DNA of 43,462 nt from Leptolyngbya sp. 'hensonii' (GCF_001939115.1 NZ_MQTZ01000007.1:1-43462); one strand, 5' to 3'; shown: positions 10,390 to 19,457, numbered from the stretch's first letter. Numbers and translations are program-made. Notes: generated by a model from the sequence alone, not told the origin.

Positions 10390-10616
10390 GGTTTTAAGCC
10401 TGATAATGCGTTTTCATCCTAGCTTCCCTGCAGGTGTTGCATACACACATCCTCTCCAGGGAGAGAGATCACCCCGTCCCTGCGGGTAAACCCATGGATT
10501 CCAATCCCAATTTCAATGGAGATGAGATGCAAGATTGAAGGGGATTGACTATAGTGGAAAAACTTGGAACATGGGAAAACCTGTTCCATCTTAGTATCTA
10601 CAGCTCAATGGTTCTC

Positions 10617-11534
10617 ATGGATTCAAAGTCAACCCGTTCTCAAGTTGGTCAGCCCGCCTTCTCCATGGAAGATTTTGCCAAAGCCCTGGATGCACAGGAC
10701 TATCAGTTCCAAACTGGTGAGATTGTGCGGGGCAAGGTTCACAACTATGAGCGAGATGGGGCCTATGTGGACATTGGGGGAAAATCCCTGGCTTTTCTGC
10801 CGATTGCGGAAGCCTCTCTGGGACAGGTAACTGATTTATCCCAGATTTTGCCGTTGCAGCAAGAGCAAGAGTTCATGATCATCCGGGAGCAAAATGCTGA
10901 GGGTCAGATCACGATCTCTCGCCGTCGCCTGGAGTTGAAGAAAGTTTGGGCCCAACTGGCTGAAATGCAGACCAACGAAGAAACGATCGCGGTTCGAGTC
11001 AGCGGCCTGAACAAGGGGGGCGTGATGGTGGATGTGCAGGGTTTGCGAGGCTTCATCCCCCGATCCCATCTGGTTGAGCGAGACAATCTGGACACCCTGA
11101 AAGGTCAGACCCTGACCGTGAGCTTTTTAGAAGTGAACCCGGATCAGAATCGGTTGGTTCTCTCCCAGCGACAGGCCACCCGTGCCGCCAGCATTGGTCA
11201 GTTAGAGTCGGGGCAATTAATTGAAGGCCGGATCACGGGGATTAAACCCTTTGGGGTCTTCGTTGAATTCAAGGGAACGACCGGTCTGCTCCACATCAAT
11301 CAGATCAGTAAGAACTATATTGCCTCCCTGACAGACCTATTCCAGGTGGGTCAGCCGATTAAAGCGGTGATTACGGACCTGGATCAACAACGGGGAAGAA
11401 TTTCCCTTTCAACGAGAGTCCTGGAAAATTTCCCCGGAGAAATGGTGGAACAAACCGCTACGGTGATGGAAGAGGCAGAGTCACGGATGGAAAAAGTCCG
11501 TAAAAACCTGCTGCGCAGCGGAGAAGAGGGCTAG
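10617..11534 (+). CDS. S1 domain RNA-binding protein (ribosomal protein S1 paralogue)
   Basis: Three S1 OB-fold repeats: GEIVRGKVHNYERDGAYVDIGG; the segment around AVRVSGLNKGGVMVDVQGLRGFIP; and GQLIEGRITGIKPFGVFVEFKG followed by LLHINQIS. Three S1 domains in about 300 residues is the cyanobacterial and chloroplast S1 arrangement; the N-terminal FSMEDFAKALDAQDYQFQ suggests the second, shorter paralogue (rps1b-like) rather than the main S1. The likely start is ATG 10617 (MDSKSTRSQ); ATG 10608 and TTG 10545 are in frame but lack a better ribosome site and add non-conserved residues. Role: RNA binding in translation, possibly mRNA-specific. Confidence 0.85.
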   Translation: MDSKSTRSQVGQPAFSMEDFAKALDAQDYQFQTGEIVRGKVHNYERDGAYVDIGGKSLAFLPIAEASLGQVTDLSQILPLQQEQEFMIIREQNAEGQITISRRRLELKKVWAQLAEMQTNEETIAVRVSGLNKGGVMVDVQGLRGFIPRSHLVERDNLDTLKGQTLTVSFLEVNPDQNRLVLSQRQATRAASIGQLESGQLIEGRITGIKPFGVFVEFKGTTGLLHINQISKNYIASLTDLFQVGQPIKAVITDLDQQRGRISLSTRVLENFPGEMVEQTATVMEEAESRMEKVRKNLLRSGEEG

Positions 11535-11659
11535 TGTTGCAATAAAAACATCAGAAGCTGAAGAGGGCCAAAGACTGGGCTGATTTAACATGCCCGGTCT
11601 TGAACTTTTTCTGCATTGTCGAGGATAATTGTTACAGCTCGAACCTGGAGATTTTCAGT

Positions 11660-11881
11660 ATGAGTCAACATGAGTTTCACGATGGGCCTTCTCTGGCAGA
11701 GGCCGCCGAACAATTGGGCAAAAAAGCAGTCAGGCTGGGCCTCATCCATAGCCTCTATATTCACTATTTTGCCGACAGTAGCGAATTTTACATTCCCAAT
11801 GACAAAGAAGGGACAGCCCTCACCCCCGAAGAAGCCTATATGCAGCTCAAGAAGTTAATCACCAAAGCAGAAAATTCATAG
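11660..11881 (+). CDS. Small conserved-looking hypothetical protein
   Basis: 73 residues, starting MSQHEFHDG; mixed composition with an amphipathic middle (AEAAEQLGKKAVRLGLIHSLYIHYF) and a C-terminal helix (TPEEAYMQLKKLITKAE). No signal peptide, membrane segment or Cys motif. An upstream in-frame extension to 11600 exists but the ATG at 11660 gives a compact soluble protein. I do not recognise a named family. It lies downstream of the S1-like gene and is convergent with the TPR gene. Confidence 0.65.
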   Translation: MSQHEFHDGPSLAEAAEQLGKKAVRLGLIHSLYIHYFADSSEFYIPNDKEGTALTPEEAYMQLKKLITKAENS

Positions 11882-11958
11882 GTTTATAGATCACCTTTCC
11901 CAGGCGGGAAGCGAGTAGATCACCAGCTCAATCAGAGGCAGGGCACTTCACTGATTCC

Positions 11959-12756
11959 CTAGCGTTGCAGTTGATCAATGAACTGAACCGCATCCTTGTA
12001 GTTTTTACTATCGCCCTTCTTTTGATAAATTTCGGCAGCAGTCTGTAAGTCCTTAATCGCAGTTTTGCGATCGTTCAAATTGGCATAAACAATTGCTCGA
12101 TTGAAGTAGGCATCTGCATAATCAGGGCGTAGTTCGATCGCCCGAGCATATTCTGCAATGGCGTCTTTGTACTTTTTATCCATGTAGTAGAGAATGCCCC
12201 GATTGTAGTAACCTTCCGGCAAATTGGGGTTGATTCGAATCGCTGCATTGTAATCGTTCAGGGCTCCTTTGATGTCTCCCTGACGGCGTTTGGCCACGCC
12301 CCGATTCAGGTAGGCATCCACATACTTAGGATTCAGGCGAATGGCTGTCGAATAGTCCTCAATTGCAGCTTTGAAATTCCCCTGCCGCCGGTAAGAAATC
12401 CCCCGATTGTAGTAAGCAACTGGGAGATTGATATTGCCCCAGTTCTGATTGATCTGAATGGCTTTCGTAAAGTCCAGAATGGCCCGCTTTTCGTCTCCCA
12501 GAGCAGAATAGGCATTGCCCCGGTTATTGTAAGCCAGAGAATAGCTGGGATTCAGGCGGATCGCTTCTGTAAAATCTGCCACCGCCCCCTGCAAATCTCC
12601 TTTTTCTGCTTTATCCACCCCCCGATTTACCAGGTCTCCGGCACTGGCCTGGGCTAGCAATACTGTAGGAACCTGAGCAGAGCCTGGGACAGCAACAGCC
12701 CCAGTCAGAAGAACGATCGCACTCAGGAGAACTGTGGATTGTGAGATAACCTTCAT
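11959..12756 (-). CDS. Exported TPR repeat protein
   Basis: 265 residues. A signal peptide (KVISQSTVLLSAIVLLTGAVAVPGSAQ) is followed by about six tetratricopeptide repeats with the usual NPSYSLAYNNRGNAYSALGD type pattern; the repeats contain the Y-N-R-G core characteristic of cyanobacterial secreted TPR proteins. Expected in the periplasm or on the surface as a protein-protein scaffold; partner unknown. The ATG at 12756 is chosen because the only upstream in-frame start is a TTG at 12768. Divergent from gyrA with a 187-bp shared upstream region. Confidence 0.88.
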   Translation of the reverse strand: MKVISQSTVLLSAIVLLTGAVAVPGSAQVPTVLLAQASAGDLVNRGVDKAEKGDLQGAVADFTEAIRLNPSYSLAYNNRGNAYSALGDEKRAILDFTKAIQINQNWGNINLPVAYYNRGISYRRQGNFKAAIEDYSTAIRLNPKYVDAYLNRGVAKRRQGDIKGALNDYNAAIRINPNLPEGYYNRGILYYMDKKYKDAIAEYARAIELRPDYADAYFNRAIVYANLNDRKTAIKDLQTAAEIYQKKGDSKNYKDAVQFIDQLQR

Positions 12757-12839
12757 AGGGATGTCCAATGTAACGTCAGTAAAACAGGCGGCCCAGCAAA
12801 ACTATCCAACGGTGGTGCAACACCTCAAATAACCCGAAA

Positions 12840-12879
12840 CTGAAACCCTTGCCCTGACAGGGTTTCAGCCCTGCATGAC
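12840..12879. promoter_or_regulatory. Overlapping inverted repeats upstream of gyrA
   Basis: A perfect 9-bp dyad CTGAAACCC (12840-12848) / GGGTTTCAG (12860-12868) encloses and overlaps two smaller ones: CCCTGACAGGG, and CAGGG/CCCTG across 12858-12873. These hairpins are mutually exclusive. A TAAAAT hexamer near 12894 could be a gyrA -10. A role as operator or alternative RNA structure is inference. Confidence 0.45.
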
Positions 12880-12943
12880 ATCGTGATGATGTGTTAAAAT
12901 ATTAGCAGAATCGCATCGTTTAGCAATTGGAAGCAGCCAGTTT

Positions 12944-15616
12944 ATGACTATTGTCCCGACCGACCTGCGGAACGAAATGTCCCGCTCATACCTGGAATAT
13001 GCAATGAGTGTAATTGTGGGTCGGGCGCTCCCGGATGCGAGGGATGGGCTCAAACCAGTGCACCGCCGCATTCTCTACGCCATGCATGAGTTGGGTCTGG
13101 CCTCCGATCGCCCCTTCCGGAAATGTGCCCGTGTGGTCGGGGAAGTCCTGGGGAAGTACCATCCCCACGGAGATACTGCCGTCTATGATGCCCTGGTACG
13201 GATGGCCCAGGATTTCTCAATGCGGGCTCCCCTGATCGATGGCCATGGCAATTTCGGGTCGATCGACAATGACCCTCCTGCCGCCATGCGATACACCGAA
13301 TGTCGCTTGAGACCCCTGACCAGCGCCGCCATGCTGCAGGACATTGAATCAGAGACGGTCGATTTTGGGGATAACTTCGATGGCTCTACCCAGGAACCGT
13401 TGGTCATGCCCGCCCGCATTCCCCAGTTGTTGCTGAATGGGTCCTCTGGAATTGCCGTAGGCATGGCCACCAATATTCCCCCCCATAACCTGGGGGAACT
13501 GATTGACGGGCTGATTGCCCTGATCCAAAACCCGGATATCACCAATCTGGAGTTGATGCAATATATCCCTGGCCCGGACTTCCCCACGGGGGCGCAGGTT
13601 CTGGGCACCAGTGGCATTCGGGAATCCTATCAGACCGGGCGCGGCTCCATCACCATGCGCGGGGTAGCCACGATCGAAACCATTGAACAACGGGGACGGC
13701 CCGATCGGGAAGCCATCATCGTCACTGAGCTACCTTATCAGACCAATAAGGCCGCTCTGATTGAAAAGATCGCCGAAATGGTCAATGACAAGCGCCTGGA
13801 TGGGATCTCCGATATTCGGGACGAGAGCGATCGGGATGGCATGCGGATTGTGATCGAGCTGAAGCGGGATGCCTATCCCCGTGTTGTGCTCAATAACCTG
13901 TACAAACAGACCCCCCTGCAGGCCAATTTTGGAGTGAATATGCTGGCCCTGGTCAATGGGGAACCCCAGACCATGAGCCTGCGGCAGATGCTCAGTGTCT
14001 TCCTGGATTTCCGGATTGAGACCATTACCCGACGCACCCGATACGAACTGCGGAAGGCAGAGGAGCGGGATCACATCCTGCAGGGCTTGTTAATCGCCCT
14101 GTCTAATCTGGATGCCATCATTGCCACGATCCGACGCGCCGCTGATGCCCCCACTGCTCGGCAAGAATTGATCGACTCCTACGGCCTGTCGGAGGCCCAA
14201 TCCGATGCGATTCTGCAGATGCAACTCCGCCGTTTGACGGCCCTGGAAGCGGAGAAAATTCACCAGGAGCATGACGACTTGCAATCCCGGATTGTCAACC
14301 TGCAGGATATCCTGGCTCGACGAGAACGCATTCTGGAGATTATTGAAACAGAAGTTACCGAGTTACGCACTGTCCATGCCACCCCCCGACGGACCACGAT
14401 CGAACAATCGGAGGATGAACTGGGCGATGCGGACCTAATTGCCAATGAGCGGGCCATTATCCTGCTGACGGAACAGGGCTACATCAAACGAATGCCTTTG
14501 AATGCTTTTGAAGCCCAGAGTCGTGCCACGCGAGGCAAAGCAGGCACACGCATGAAGGAGGATGATGGGGTCGAACACTTCATCACCTGCCGGGATCACG
14601 ACAGCATTCTGCTCTTTACCGATCGGGGTATTGTGTACTGCCTCAGGGCCTATCAGATTCCTTCTGCCTCCCGCACGGCCAGAGGGGTGCCCGTAGTGCA
14701 GATGTTGCCCATTCCCAGGGATGAGAAAATCACCTCCCTGATTCCAGTTGCGGAATTTAGCGATGATGAATACCTGGTGATGTTGACTTCGGGAGGGTTC
14801 ATTAAAAAGACTGCCCTGACCGCTTTCAGTAACATTCGCACCAATGGCCTGATCGCAATTTCCCTAGAAGAAGGAGATCACCTGCGCTGGGTCCGACCGG
14901 CCCGCGTCGATGACAGTATCATCATCGGTTCCAGTGGAGGGATGGCGATTCATTTCCGGGCCGATCATGAGCAACTGCGCCCGATCGGGCGGGGAACGCG
15001 GGGGGTACGGGCTATGAAACTGAAGGAGGGAGATCGGCTGATCAGCATGGATATCCTGCCCGCAACGATCGTTGCCAGCCTGCCCCTGGCTGAAGAGACG
15101 GATCTGGAAGATTCAGAGGCGGAGGACCTGGAAGAGCAGGATCTGGAGGAAGGGGAAGCAGGAGAAGCAGAGGACCCCACCCTCGCCACGGCTCAAGGAC
15201 CCTGGATTCTGGTGATTACCGCCAACGGCTATGGCAAGCGGGTACCTGTTTCCCGTTTCCGCTTGCAAAGGCGGGCAGGTCGGGGCAAGATTGTGACCAA
15301 GTTCAAGTCCCGCTCTTTGCAGGATCAACTGGTTGCCCTCCGTATCGTTAACGAAGACAATGAACTGATGTTGGTGACTACTCGGGGCATCATTATCCGG
15401 CAGGCCGTGAATGCGATTTCGTCCCAATCCCCCTCTGCTACTGGGGTGCGGGTTCAGCGGTTGGATGAAGATGACACGATCGCGGCTGTAGCGCTCGTGC
15501 CCATCACCGATGGTGATGATGCGGCTTCGCTGGAAGCGAACCTTCCAACTGATGTTGATGCGGGCTCTCCGGTTACCCCTGACGCCGACGTTTCAACTGA
15601 ACCTGAAGCAGAATAA
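12944..15616 (+). CDS. gyrA: DNA gyrase subunit A
   Basis: 890-residue A subunit of the type II topoisomerase that introduces negative supercoils. The breakage-reunion domain is complete: [12 protein letters not shown], the quinolone region [12 protein letters not shown] (Thr78 and Asp82 at the E. coli 83/87 positions) and the DNA-linking Tyr117 in AAMRYTE. The C-terminal beta-pinwheel carries a GyrA box variant QRRAGRGK from residue 775, which points to gyrase rather than topo IV. An acidic insert (about residues 716-746, rich in Glu/Asp) interrupts the pinwheel, and an acidic tail closes the protein. Preceded by an intergenic region with nested hairpins; a CRR7 gene follows 52 bp downstream. 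Confidence 0.96.
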   Translation: MTIVPTDLRNEMSRSYLEYAMSVIVGRALPDARDGLKPVHRRILYAMHELGLASDRPFRKCARVVGEVLGKYHPHGDTAVYDALVRMAQDFSMRAPLIDGHGNFGSIDNDPPAAMRYTECRLRPLTSAAMLQDIESETVDFGDNFDGSTQEPLVMPARIPQLLLNGSSGIAVGMATNIPPHNLGELIDGLIALIQNPDITNLELMQYIPGPDFPTGAQVLGTSGIRESYQTGRGSITMRGVATIETIEQRGRPDREAIIVTELPYQTNKAALIEKIAEMVNDKRLDGISDIRDESDRDGMRIVIELKRDAYPRVVLNNLYKQTPLQANFGVNMLALVNGEPQTMSLRQMLSVFLDFRIETITRRTRYELRKAEERDHILQGLLIALSNLDAIIATIRRAADAPTARQELIDSYGLSEAQSDAILQMQLRRLTALEAEKIHQEHDDLQSRIVNLQDILARRERILEIIETEVTELRTVHATPRRTTIEQSEDELGDADLIANERAIILLTEQGYIKRMPLNAFEAQSRATRGKAGTRMKEDDGVEHFITCRDHDSILLFTDRGIVYCLRAYQIPSASRTARGVPVVQMLPIPRDEKITSLIPVAEFSDDEYLVMLTSGGFIKKTALTAFSNIRTNGLIAISLEEGDHLRWVRPARVDDSIIIGSSGGMAIHFRADHEQLRPIGRGTRGVRAMKLKEGDRLISMDILPATIVASLPLAEETDLEDSEAEDLEEQDLEEGEAGEAEDPTLATAQGPWILVITANGYGKRVPVSRFRLQRRAGRGKIVTKFKSRSLQDQLVALRIVNEDNELMLVTTRGIIIRQAVNAISSQSPSATGVRVQRLDEDDTIAAVALVPITDGDDAASLEANLPTDVDAGSPVTPDADVSTEPEAE

Positions 15617-15668
15617 TATCCAGGGTTGGGGCAAACCATTGCCCCTTATCCATTACCTTCCCTTCCCC

Positions 15669-15926
15669 ATGCCTGATCCCATGATGTACCGCCAGGACCA
15701 TTTCGTGGTGCTGGAACCTAACCAGCCTGAGCAATTCCTGACAGCAGCAGAACTCCTGGAGAAGCTGAAGCAGGTTCTGGCTGGCTGTCAGGATGATTTG
15801 CCTAGAGACTTACAACCATTACCCTCGATCGCAGCCCAGGCCCAATACCTGTTGGATACGTCCTGCGAATTCGATGTCGCCCCCGGACAATTCCTCCAGT
15901 GGTATGCAGTCCGTCTGGAAAAGTAG
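15669..15926 (+). CDS. CRR7-like NDH-1 complex factor
   Basis: 85 residues (MPDPMMYRQDHFVVLEPNQ...). The pattern FVVLEP, then a helix LLEKLKQVL, DDLPRDLQ, AQAQYLLDTSCEF and the end LQWYAVRLEK, matches chlororespiratory reduction 7, a small protein needed in plants for assembly of the chloroplast NDH complex and conserved in cyanobacteria. The ATG at 15669 is chosen; ATGs at 15681 and 15684 are alternatives. A longer upstream extension overlaps gyrA in another frame and is not credible. Possibly co-transcribed with gyrA. Confidence 0.8.
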   Translation: MPDPMMYRQDHFVVLEPNQPEQFLTAAELLEKLKQVLAGCQDDLPRDLQPLPSIAAQAQYLLDTSCEFDVAPGQFLQWYAVRLEK

Positions 15927-15959
15927 CCCCACCTTTTGAGAATTTGGAGTATACTGCCT

Positions 15960-15976
15960 CTACACCTGGGGTGTAG
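15960..15976. promoter_or_regulatory. Perfect 7-bp dyad, candidate operator
   Basis: CTACACC-TGG-GGTGTAG, starting about 6 bp after a TATACT hexamer that could be a -10. Related half sites (GGGTGTATAG) follow near 15995. Its position suits repression of the OmpA-domain gene at 16135. No -35 box is convincing, so this is a hypothesis. Confidence 0.4.
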
Positions 15977-16134
15977 ATCACAGGAAAACACTACGGGTGT
16001 ATAGCTTAAGCTCTGTTGGATTGAATACCTGTGGAGTTGTGTTCTCTCGGATGGTACGGCTGCCACCGCTGCCCTGCCGATCACCTTTGTCTGTTCAATC
16101 CTGGTAGCATTTTTTCAGTGAAGGGGTATTCGTT

Positions 16135-16692
16135 ATGACGCCATCCTCTGCACCGGAACGTCCACGGACTACGTCTCGCCGATTAGACCGATCGTTGCTG
16201 ATCTGGGTCGGCAGACTGCTTCTGCTCACAGCCGGGTGTGGTAGTGCCTTTCTGGGAGGGACCCTGCTTGCTGCGGTTTATCCATCAGAGGTTGCCACAG
16301 AACCGCTGGTCGAAAAACTCTTTCGCTTACTCCCCCAACCCGACCCTTTCCGAGTTACGCTGCCCAGTGACATTCTCTTTAACGATAGTCAGAGTCTGTT
16401 GCGATCAGGAGCCCAACCGATTCTGGACAGCATTTTACCCGAGCTCCAACCCTATCAGAAGGCCACGATTCGGATTGCAGCCCATACCGATGATATTGGC
16501 AACAGTCGAGACAATTCTGAACTATCCCTGCGGCAGGCCCTGGCCATTCGACAGTATCTTGCCAGTCGGGTGAAGGAAGGATATCACTGGGTAATTCTGG
16601 GCTACGGGAGCAGCTATCCCCTCACCGAGAACACCAGTAACTCCAATCGGCAACGCAATCGGCGAATTGAGATTACGATTGAGCCTGATTAG
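16135..16692 (+). CDS. OmpA-family peptidoglycan-binding protein
   Basis: 185 residues: short cytoplasmic N-terminus, one membrane anchor (about 22-48, LLIWVGRLLLLTAGCGSAFLGG), a linker, then an OmpA-like domain (about 75-184). Domain signatures are PSDILFNDSQSLL, IRIAAHTDDIGNSRDNSELSLRQALAIRQYL and the closing NRQRNRRIEITIEP, with the conserved Asp/Arg positions that contact diaminopimelate. Expected to tether the envelope to peptidoglycan or to serve as a MotB/OmpA-like anchor. Monocistronic; convergent with the DUF1348 gene. Confidence 0.87.
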   Translation: MTPSSAPERPRTTSRRLDRSLLIWVGRLLLLTAGCGSAFLGGTLLAAVYPSEVATEPLVEKLFRLLPQPDPFRVTLPSDILFNDSQSLLRSGAQPILDSILPELQPYQKATIRIAAHTDDIGNSRDNSELSLRQALAIRQYLASRVKEGYHWVILGYGSSYPLTENTSNSNRQRNRRIEITIEPD

Positions 16693-16729
16693 ACATGGGT
16701 CATTGGATGCCTGATTTTGTCGCGGGGTT

Positions 16730-17161
16730 TTATTGGGGTCGGTCCCAACGAAACTGGCGATCGGACTCCTGAATTGGCACATCATTGATACTGGCTTCCC
16801 GGCGTTGCATCAGCCCATTGGGCGCGAACTCCCACTGTTCGTTGCCATAGGCGCGATACCGCTGGCCTGAATCCGTGTGATATTCATACTCAAATTTGAC
16901 CGAGATCCGGTGGTCTGTGAAACTCCACAGTTCTTTCTTGAGGCGATAGTCCAACTCGGTATTCCACTTTCGGGTCAGAAATTCGCGAATCTTGGCCCGC
17001 CCGGTAAAAAACTCAGCCCGATTCCGCCAGACTGAATCTTCGGTGTAAGCCAGGGACACTCGTTCCGGATCGCGGGTATTCCAGGCATCTTCTGCTGCCT
17101 GCACTTTCGCCTTGGCAGTTTCGAGGGTAAAGGGAGGGAAGGGCGGGCGGCTGTCGGTCAT
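16730..17161 (-). CDS. DUF1348 family NTF2-like protein
   Basis: 143 residues with a SnoaL/NTF2-type alpha+beta cone fold: [51 protein letters not shown], then strands [23 protein letters not shown]. This is the DUF1348 family, whose biochemical function is not established. It is the last gene of the minus-strand GST-PPOX-DUF1348 operon, 73 bp after the PPOX gene, so it is likely controlled from the operator region at 18507-18556. Confidence 0.87.
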   Translation of the reverse strand: MTDSRPPFPPFTLETAKAKVQAAEDAWNTRDPERVSLAYTEDSVWRNRAEFFTGRAKIREFLTRKWNTELDYRLKKELWSFTDHRISVKFEYEYHTDSGQRYRAYGNEQWEFAPNGLMQRREASINDVPIQESDRQFRWDRPQ

Positions 17162-17234
17162 GGTTCATAGTCTCCTGAATAGTAGGGAACAAGCGGCGTT
17201 GCCTGCAACGCCTGTACCGTAATCTCCATGGGGA

Positions 17235-17846
17235 TCAGAGGGCAGAAGCATCATGCCCCTGCAGTTGTTGTTCCAGTTCTGCAATTCGAGTCTGCAAAGG
17301 CAGCAGCATCGTGGCCACTTCTGCTTCCGAGTAGCGAATGGGAATGTGCTGGGGGCAGTTTTCGCTGGTAGCCTCGACGTGAAAGAGAATGGCCCGTTCA
17401 ATTTCAGCCGGGTAATCCGGCATACGGAGTTGCTCAATCAAAGCCGGATCTGTTTCTACAATGCGAGCCCGACCCCAGACCTTAATCCGTTGACGGTGAC
17501 GATAGTCCATCAAAAACAGGAACGCCTTCCCCTCGCCAGATAAATTCCCCACCGTAATGTATTGAACATTCCCGGAAAAGTCAGCAAAGCCGAGGGTTTT
17601 CTCATCTAACACCTTCAGAAATCCCGGTGGCCCCCCGCGAAACTGAATGTAGGGGTAACCATTAGAACCAACGGTACCCAAGTAAAACCCATCCAGTTGG
17701 GCGATAAAGTCCTCCAGTTTTGGGGTGATGGAATCATGGGCAGGCCCATTGGCAATATAGCGCTCGTAGGTCTGCCGGGACCCGCGCTCCGTTTGCGCCG
17801 CCATCACCTCAGGGGTAAAAGCAATCTCTCCAAACTTGCGGGGCAT
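17235..17846 (-). CDS. Pyridoxamine 5'-phosphate oxidase-like (PPOX class) FMN protein
   Basis: 203 residues with the split-barrel flavin-binding fold: DGFYLGTVGSNGYPYIQFRGGPPGFLKVLD, then FADFSGNVQYITVGNLSGEGKAFLFLMDYRHRQRIKVWGRARIV. These segments form the FMN-binding sheet; the C-terminus adds a helix and a short coiled coil. Such proteins are often flavin-dependent reductases or F420/FMN-binding detoxification enzymes. Lies 8 bp downstream of the GST gene, clearly co-transcribed. Confidence 0.87.
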   Translation of the reverse strand: MPRKFGEIAFTPEVMAAQTERGSRQTYERYIANGPAHDSITPKLEDFIAQLDGFYLGTVGSNGYPYIQFRGGPPGFLKVLDEKTLGFADFSGNVQYITVGNLSGEGKAFLFLMDYRHRQRIKVWGRARIVETDPALIEQLRMPDYPAEIERAILFHVEATSENCPQHIPIRYSEAEVATMLLPLQTRIAELEQQLQGHDASAL

Positions 17847-17854
17847 GGTTCCTC

Positions 17855-18472
17855 CTATGCCGGTACGGGTGCTTCAATTCCCGCCATGCCAATGAATTTG
17901 GGCAGGTGTTTGATCCGATCAATCCAAGCCAGCAGATGGGGATAGGGGGCAAGGTCAATCTTGCCATCGGGAGCCAGGGCCACATAGGGGAACACGGCCA
18001 CATCCGCGATCGTGGGATGGCCCAGTTCCAGCCAGTCCCGATCGGCCAGGTGGGTATTCAGTTGGGTGAGAATGAACGTTGACTTTTGCTGAGTTCGTTC
18101 CAGGTCGAGGTTAGTGACTTTGAACAGGTGATAGAGTCGGGCAGATTCAGGACCCTGACGCACCTCTCCCGCTGTTGTCGAGAGCCAGCGGATCACCTGC
18201 GCCAGAGGCAGAGCCTCCAGGGGCAGCCACTGGTCTCCACCATACTGCCGCGCCAGATACACCAGAATTGCCTGGGCATCCGCCAACACGATATCCCCAT
18301 CGACCAGGACAGGCACCTGCCCAAAGGGATTGAGGGCCAGGAAATCAGGCTGCTTGTGGGCTCCTTTCAGCAAATCGACTTTAATCCACTCGTAATCCAA
18401 GTCCAGTAAGGACAGCATCAGTTTTGCTTTATAGCTGTTGCCAGACAGGTCGTGGCCATAGAGTTGGATCAT
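17855..18472 (-). CDS. Glutathione S-transferase family protein
   Basis: 205 residues. N-terminal thioredoxin-like domain (IQLYGHDLSGNSYKAKLMLSLL, LNPFGQVPVLVDGD with the conserved cis-Pro, ADAQAILVYLARQYG) and C-terminal helical domain (HLADRDWLELGHPTIADVAVFPYV, containing the N-capping box). The catalytic position is likely the Ser in LSGNSYK. ATG at 18472 is chosen because GGAG lies nine bases upstream; an in-frame ATG at 18487 is the alternative. First gene of a three-gene operon with a PPOX flavoprotein and a DUF1348 protein, suggestive of a response to electrophilic or redox stress. The promoter just upstream contains two palindromic operators. Confidence 0.92.
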   Translation of the reverse strand: MIQLYGHDLSGNSYKAKLMLSLLDLDYEWIKVDLLKGAHKQPDFLALNPFGQVPVLVDGDIVLADAQAILVYLARQYGGDQWLPLEALPLAQVIRWLSTTAGEVRQGPESARLYHLFKVTNLDLERTQQKSTFILTQLNTHLADRDWLELGHPTIADVAVFPYVALAPDGKIDLAPYPHLLAWIDRIKHLPKFIGMAGIEAPVPA

Positions 18473-18506
18473 GGGGACAGTCTCCATATAGGGGGGGGGA
18501 TGAGCA

Positions 18507-18556
18507 CCGAACGATCGGGATATGCTGACTGTACCGAACGTTCGGAACAATGTCAA
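18507..18556 (-). promoter_or_regulatory. GST operon promoter with two palindromic operators
   Basis: Reading the minus strand: a perfect -35 TTGACA (18551-18556), a 17-bp spacer, and -10 TACAGT (18528-18533). The spacer contains the perfect palindrome CCGAACGTTCGG (18534-18545). A second copy, CCGAACGATCGG (18507-18518), lies just past the predicted start of transcription, 27 bp from the first. This arrangement is typical of repression by a dimeric regulator; the sequence resembles TetR-family operators. No regulator gene is present in the window. Confidence 0.75.
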
Positions 18557-18649
18557 CCCACCAATAGGACGTGGGTTAACCCATGCATCAACCCGCGAAC
18601 AGTCAACGGGATCTAGATCGAGGTTCCAGGTCCATGCGATCGAGTGCTG

Positions 18650-19432
18650 TCCCTGGTTCCCAGACTCTGGCTGGGAACCAGATGCTGCGACGCTGGATGA
18701 TGGCAGGGGCACCCAGGCAGAGCCTGGGCGCTAGGAGACGGGGCGCTAGGAGACGGGGAGAAAATTAAATCCCCTCTCGGGAGGGGTGGCCCCCAGGGCA
18801 GGGGTGGGTATGGCCCCCAGGCAGAGCCTGGACGCTAGGAGACTACGGCAGTTCCCTGGGGTCCCTGGTTCCCAGACTCTGGCTGGGAACCAGATGCTGC
18901 GACGCTGGATGACGGCAGGGGCACCTAGGCAGAGCCTGGGCGCTAGGAGACTCGGAGTTTCCCCTTCGGAACTCGAACGATCTCCCTGTGAACTCGAACG
19001 ATCGTACTTTGAACTCGGAGTTTTCCCTTCGGAACTTGAACGATCGCCCTTGAAACCCCAACATTGCACTTCTGAAGCCAAGCGATCGCCCTTTGCACTC
19101 GACGTTTTTCCTGCGGAACCTAAACGATCTCACTCTGAAGTCCAGCATTACAGCTCAGAACCTGAACCTGAACGATCGCCCTTTGCACTCGACGTTTCTG
19201 GTCCCTGGGGTCCCTGGTTCCCAGACTCTGGCTGGGAACCAGATGCTGCGACGCTGCGACGCTGGATGACGACATGGGCACCCAGGCAGAGCCTGGGCGC
19301 TAGGAGCCTGGGCGCTAGGAGACTACGGCAGTTCCCTGGTGTGTCCCTGGTTCCCAGACTCTGGCTGGGAACCAGATGCTGCGACGCTGGATGACGGCAG
19401 GGGCACCCCGGCAGAGCCTGGGCGCTAGGAGA
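18650..19432. repeat. Four ~90-bp palindromic intergenic repeats
   Basis: Copies at 18650-18739, 18862-18951, 19211-19323 and 19344-19432, plus a partial copy at 18812-18842. Each contains a perfect 11-bp stem CTGGTTCCCAG / CTGGGAACCAG with a 7-base loop, then GCTGCGACGCTGGATGA, a second stem CCCAGGC-AGA-GCCTGGG, and a GCGCTAGGAGA tail. The third copy carries two short internal duplications. The block fills the gap between the GST promoter and the 3' end of dapL and contains no credible gene. Likely REP- or MITE-like. Confidence 0.85.
18952..19203. repeat. Array with 21-bp periodicity
   Basis: About twelve degenerate 21-bp units of the general form CTCGAACGATCGCCCTTTGAA, alternating with a second form CTCGGAGTTTTCCCTTCGGAA; the second form recurs about 62 bp (three units) apart. 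Some units are strongly diverged. Both strands stay open, giving heptapeptide repeats (ERSPFAL/DVFPSEL on plus, FKVRSFE on minus), but there is no ribosome site or plausible start, so I treat it as non-coding. It sits between copies 2 and 3 of the palindromic repeat. Confidence 0.75.
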
Positions 19433-19457
19433 GAGGGCCGGGATGGGTTTGGTGGCG

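Noticed and set aside
18952-19203. CRISPR array
   Set aside because: Units are only 21 bp with no spacer-length unique sequence between them, and no cas genes are near.
18786-19394. A 202-residue frame across the repeat block
   Set aside because: It is made entirely of palindromic repeats and 21-bp units, and the other strand is equally open; no ribosome site.
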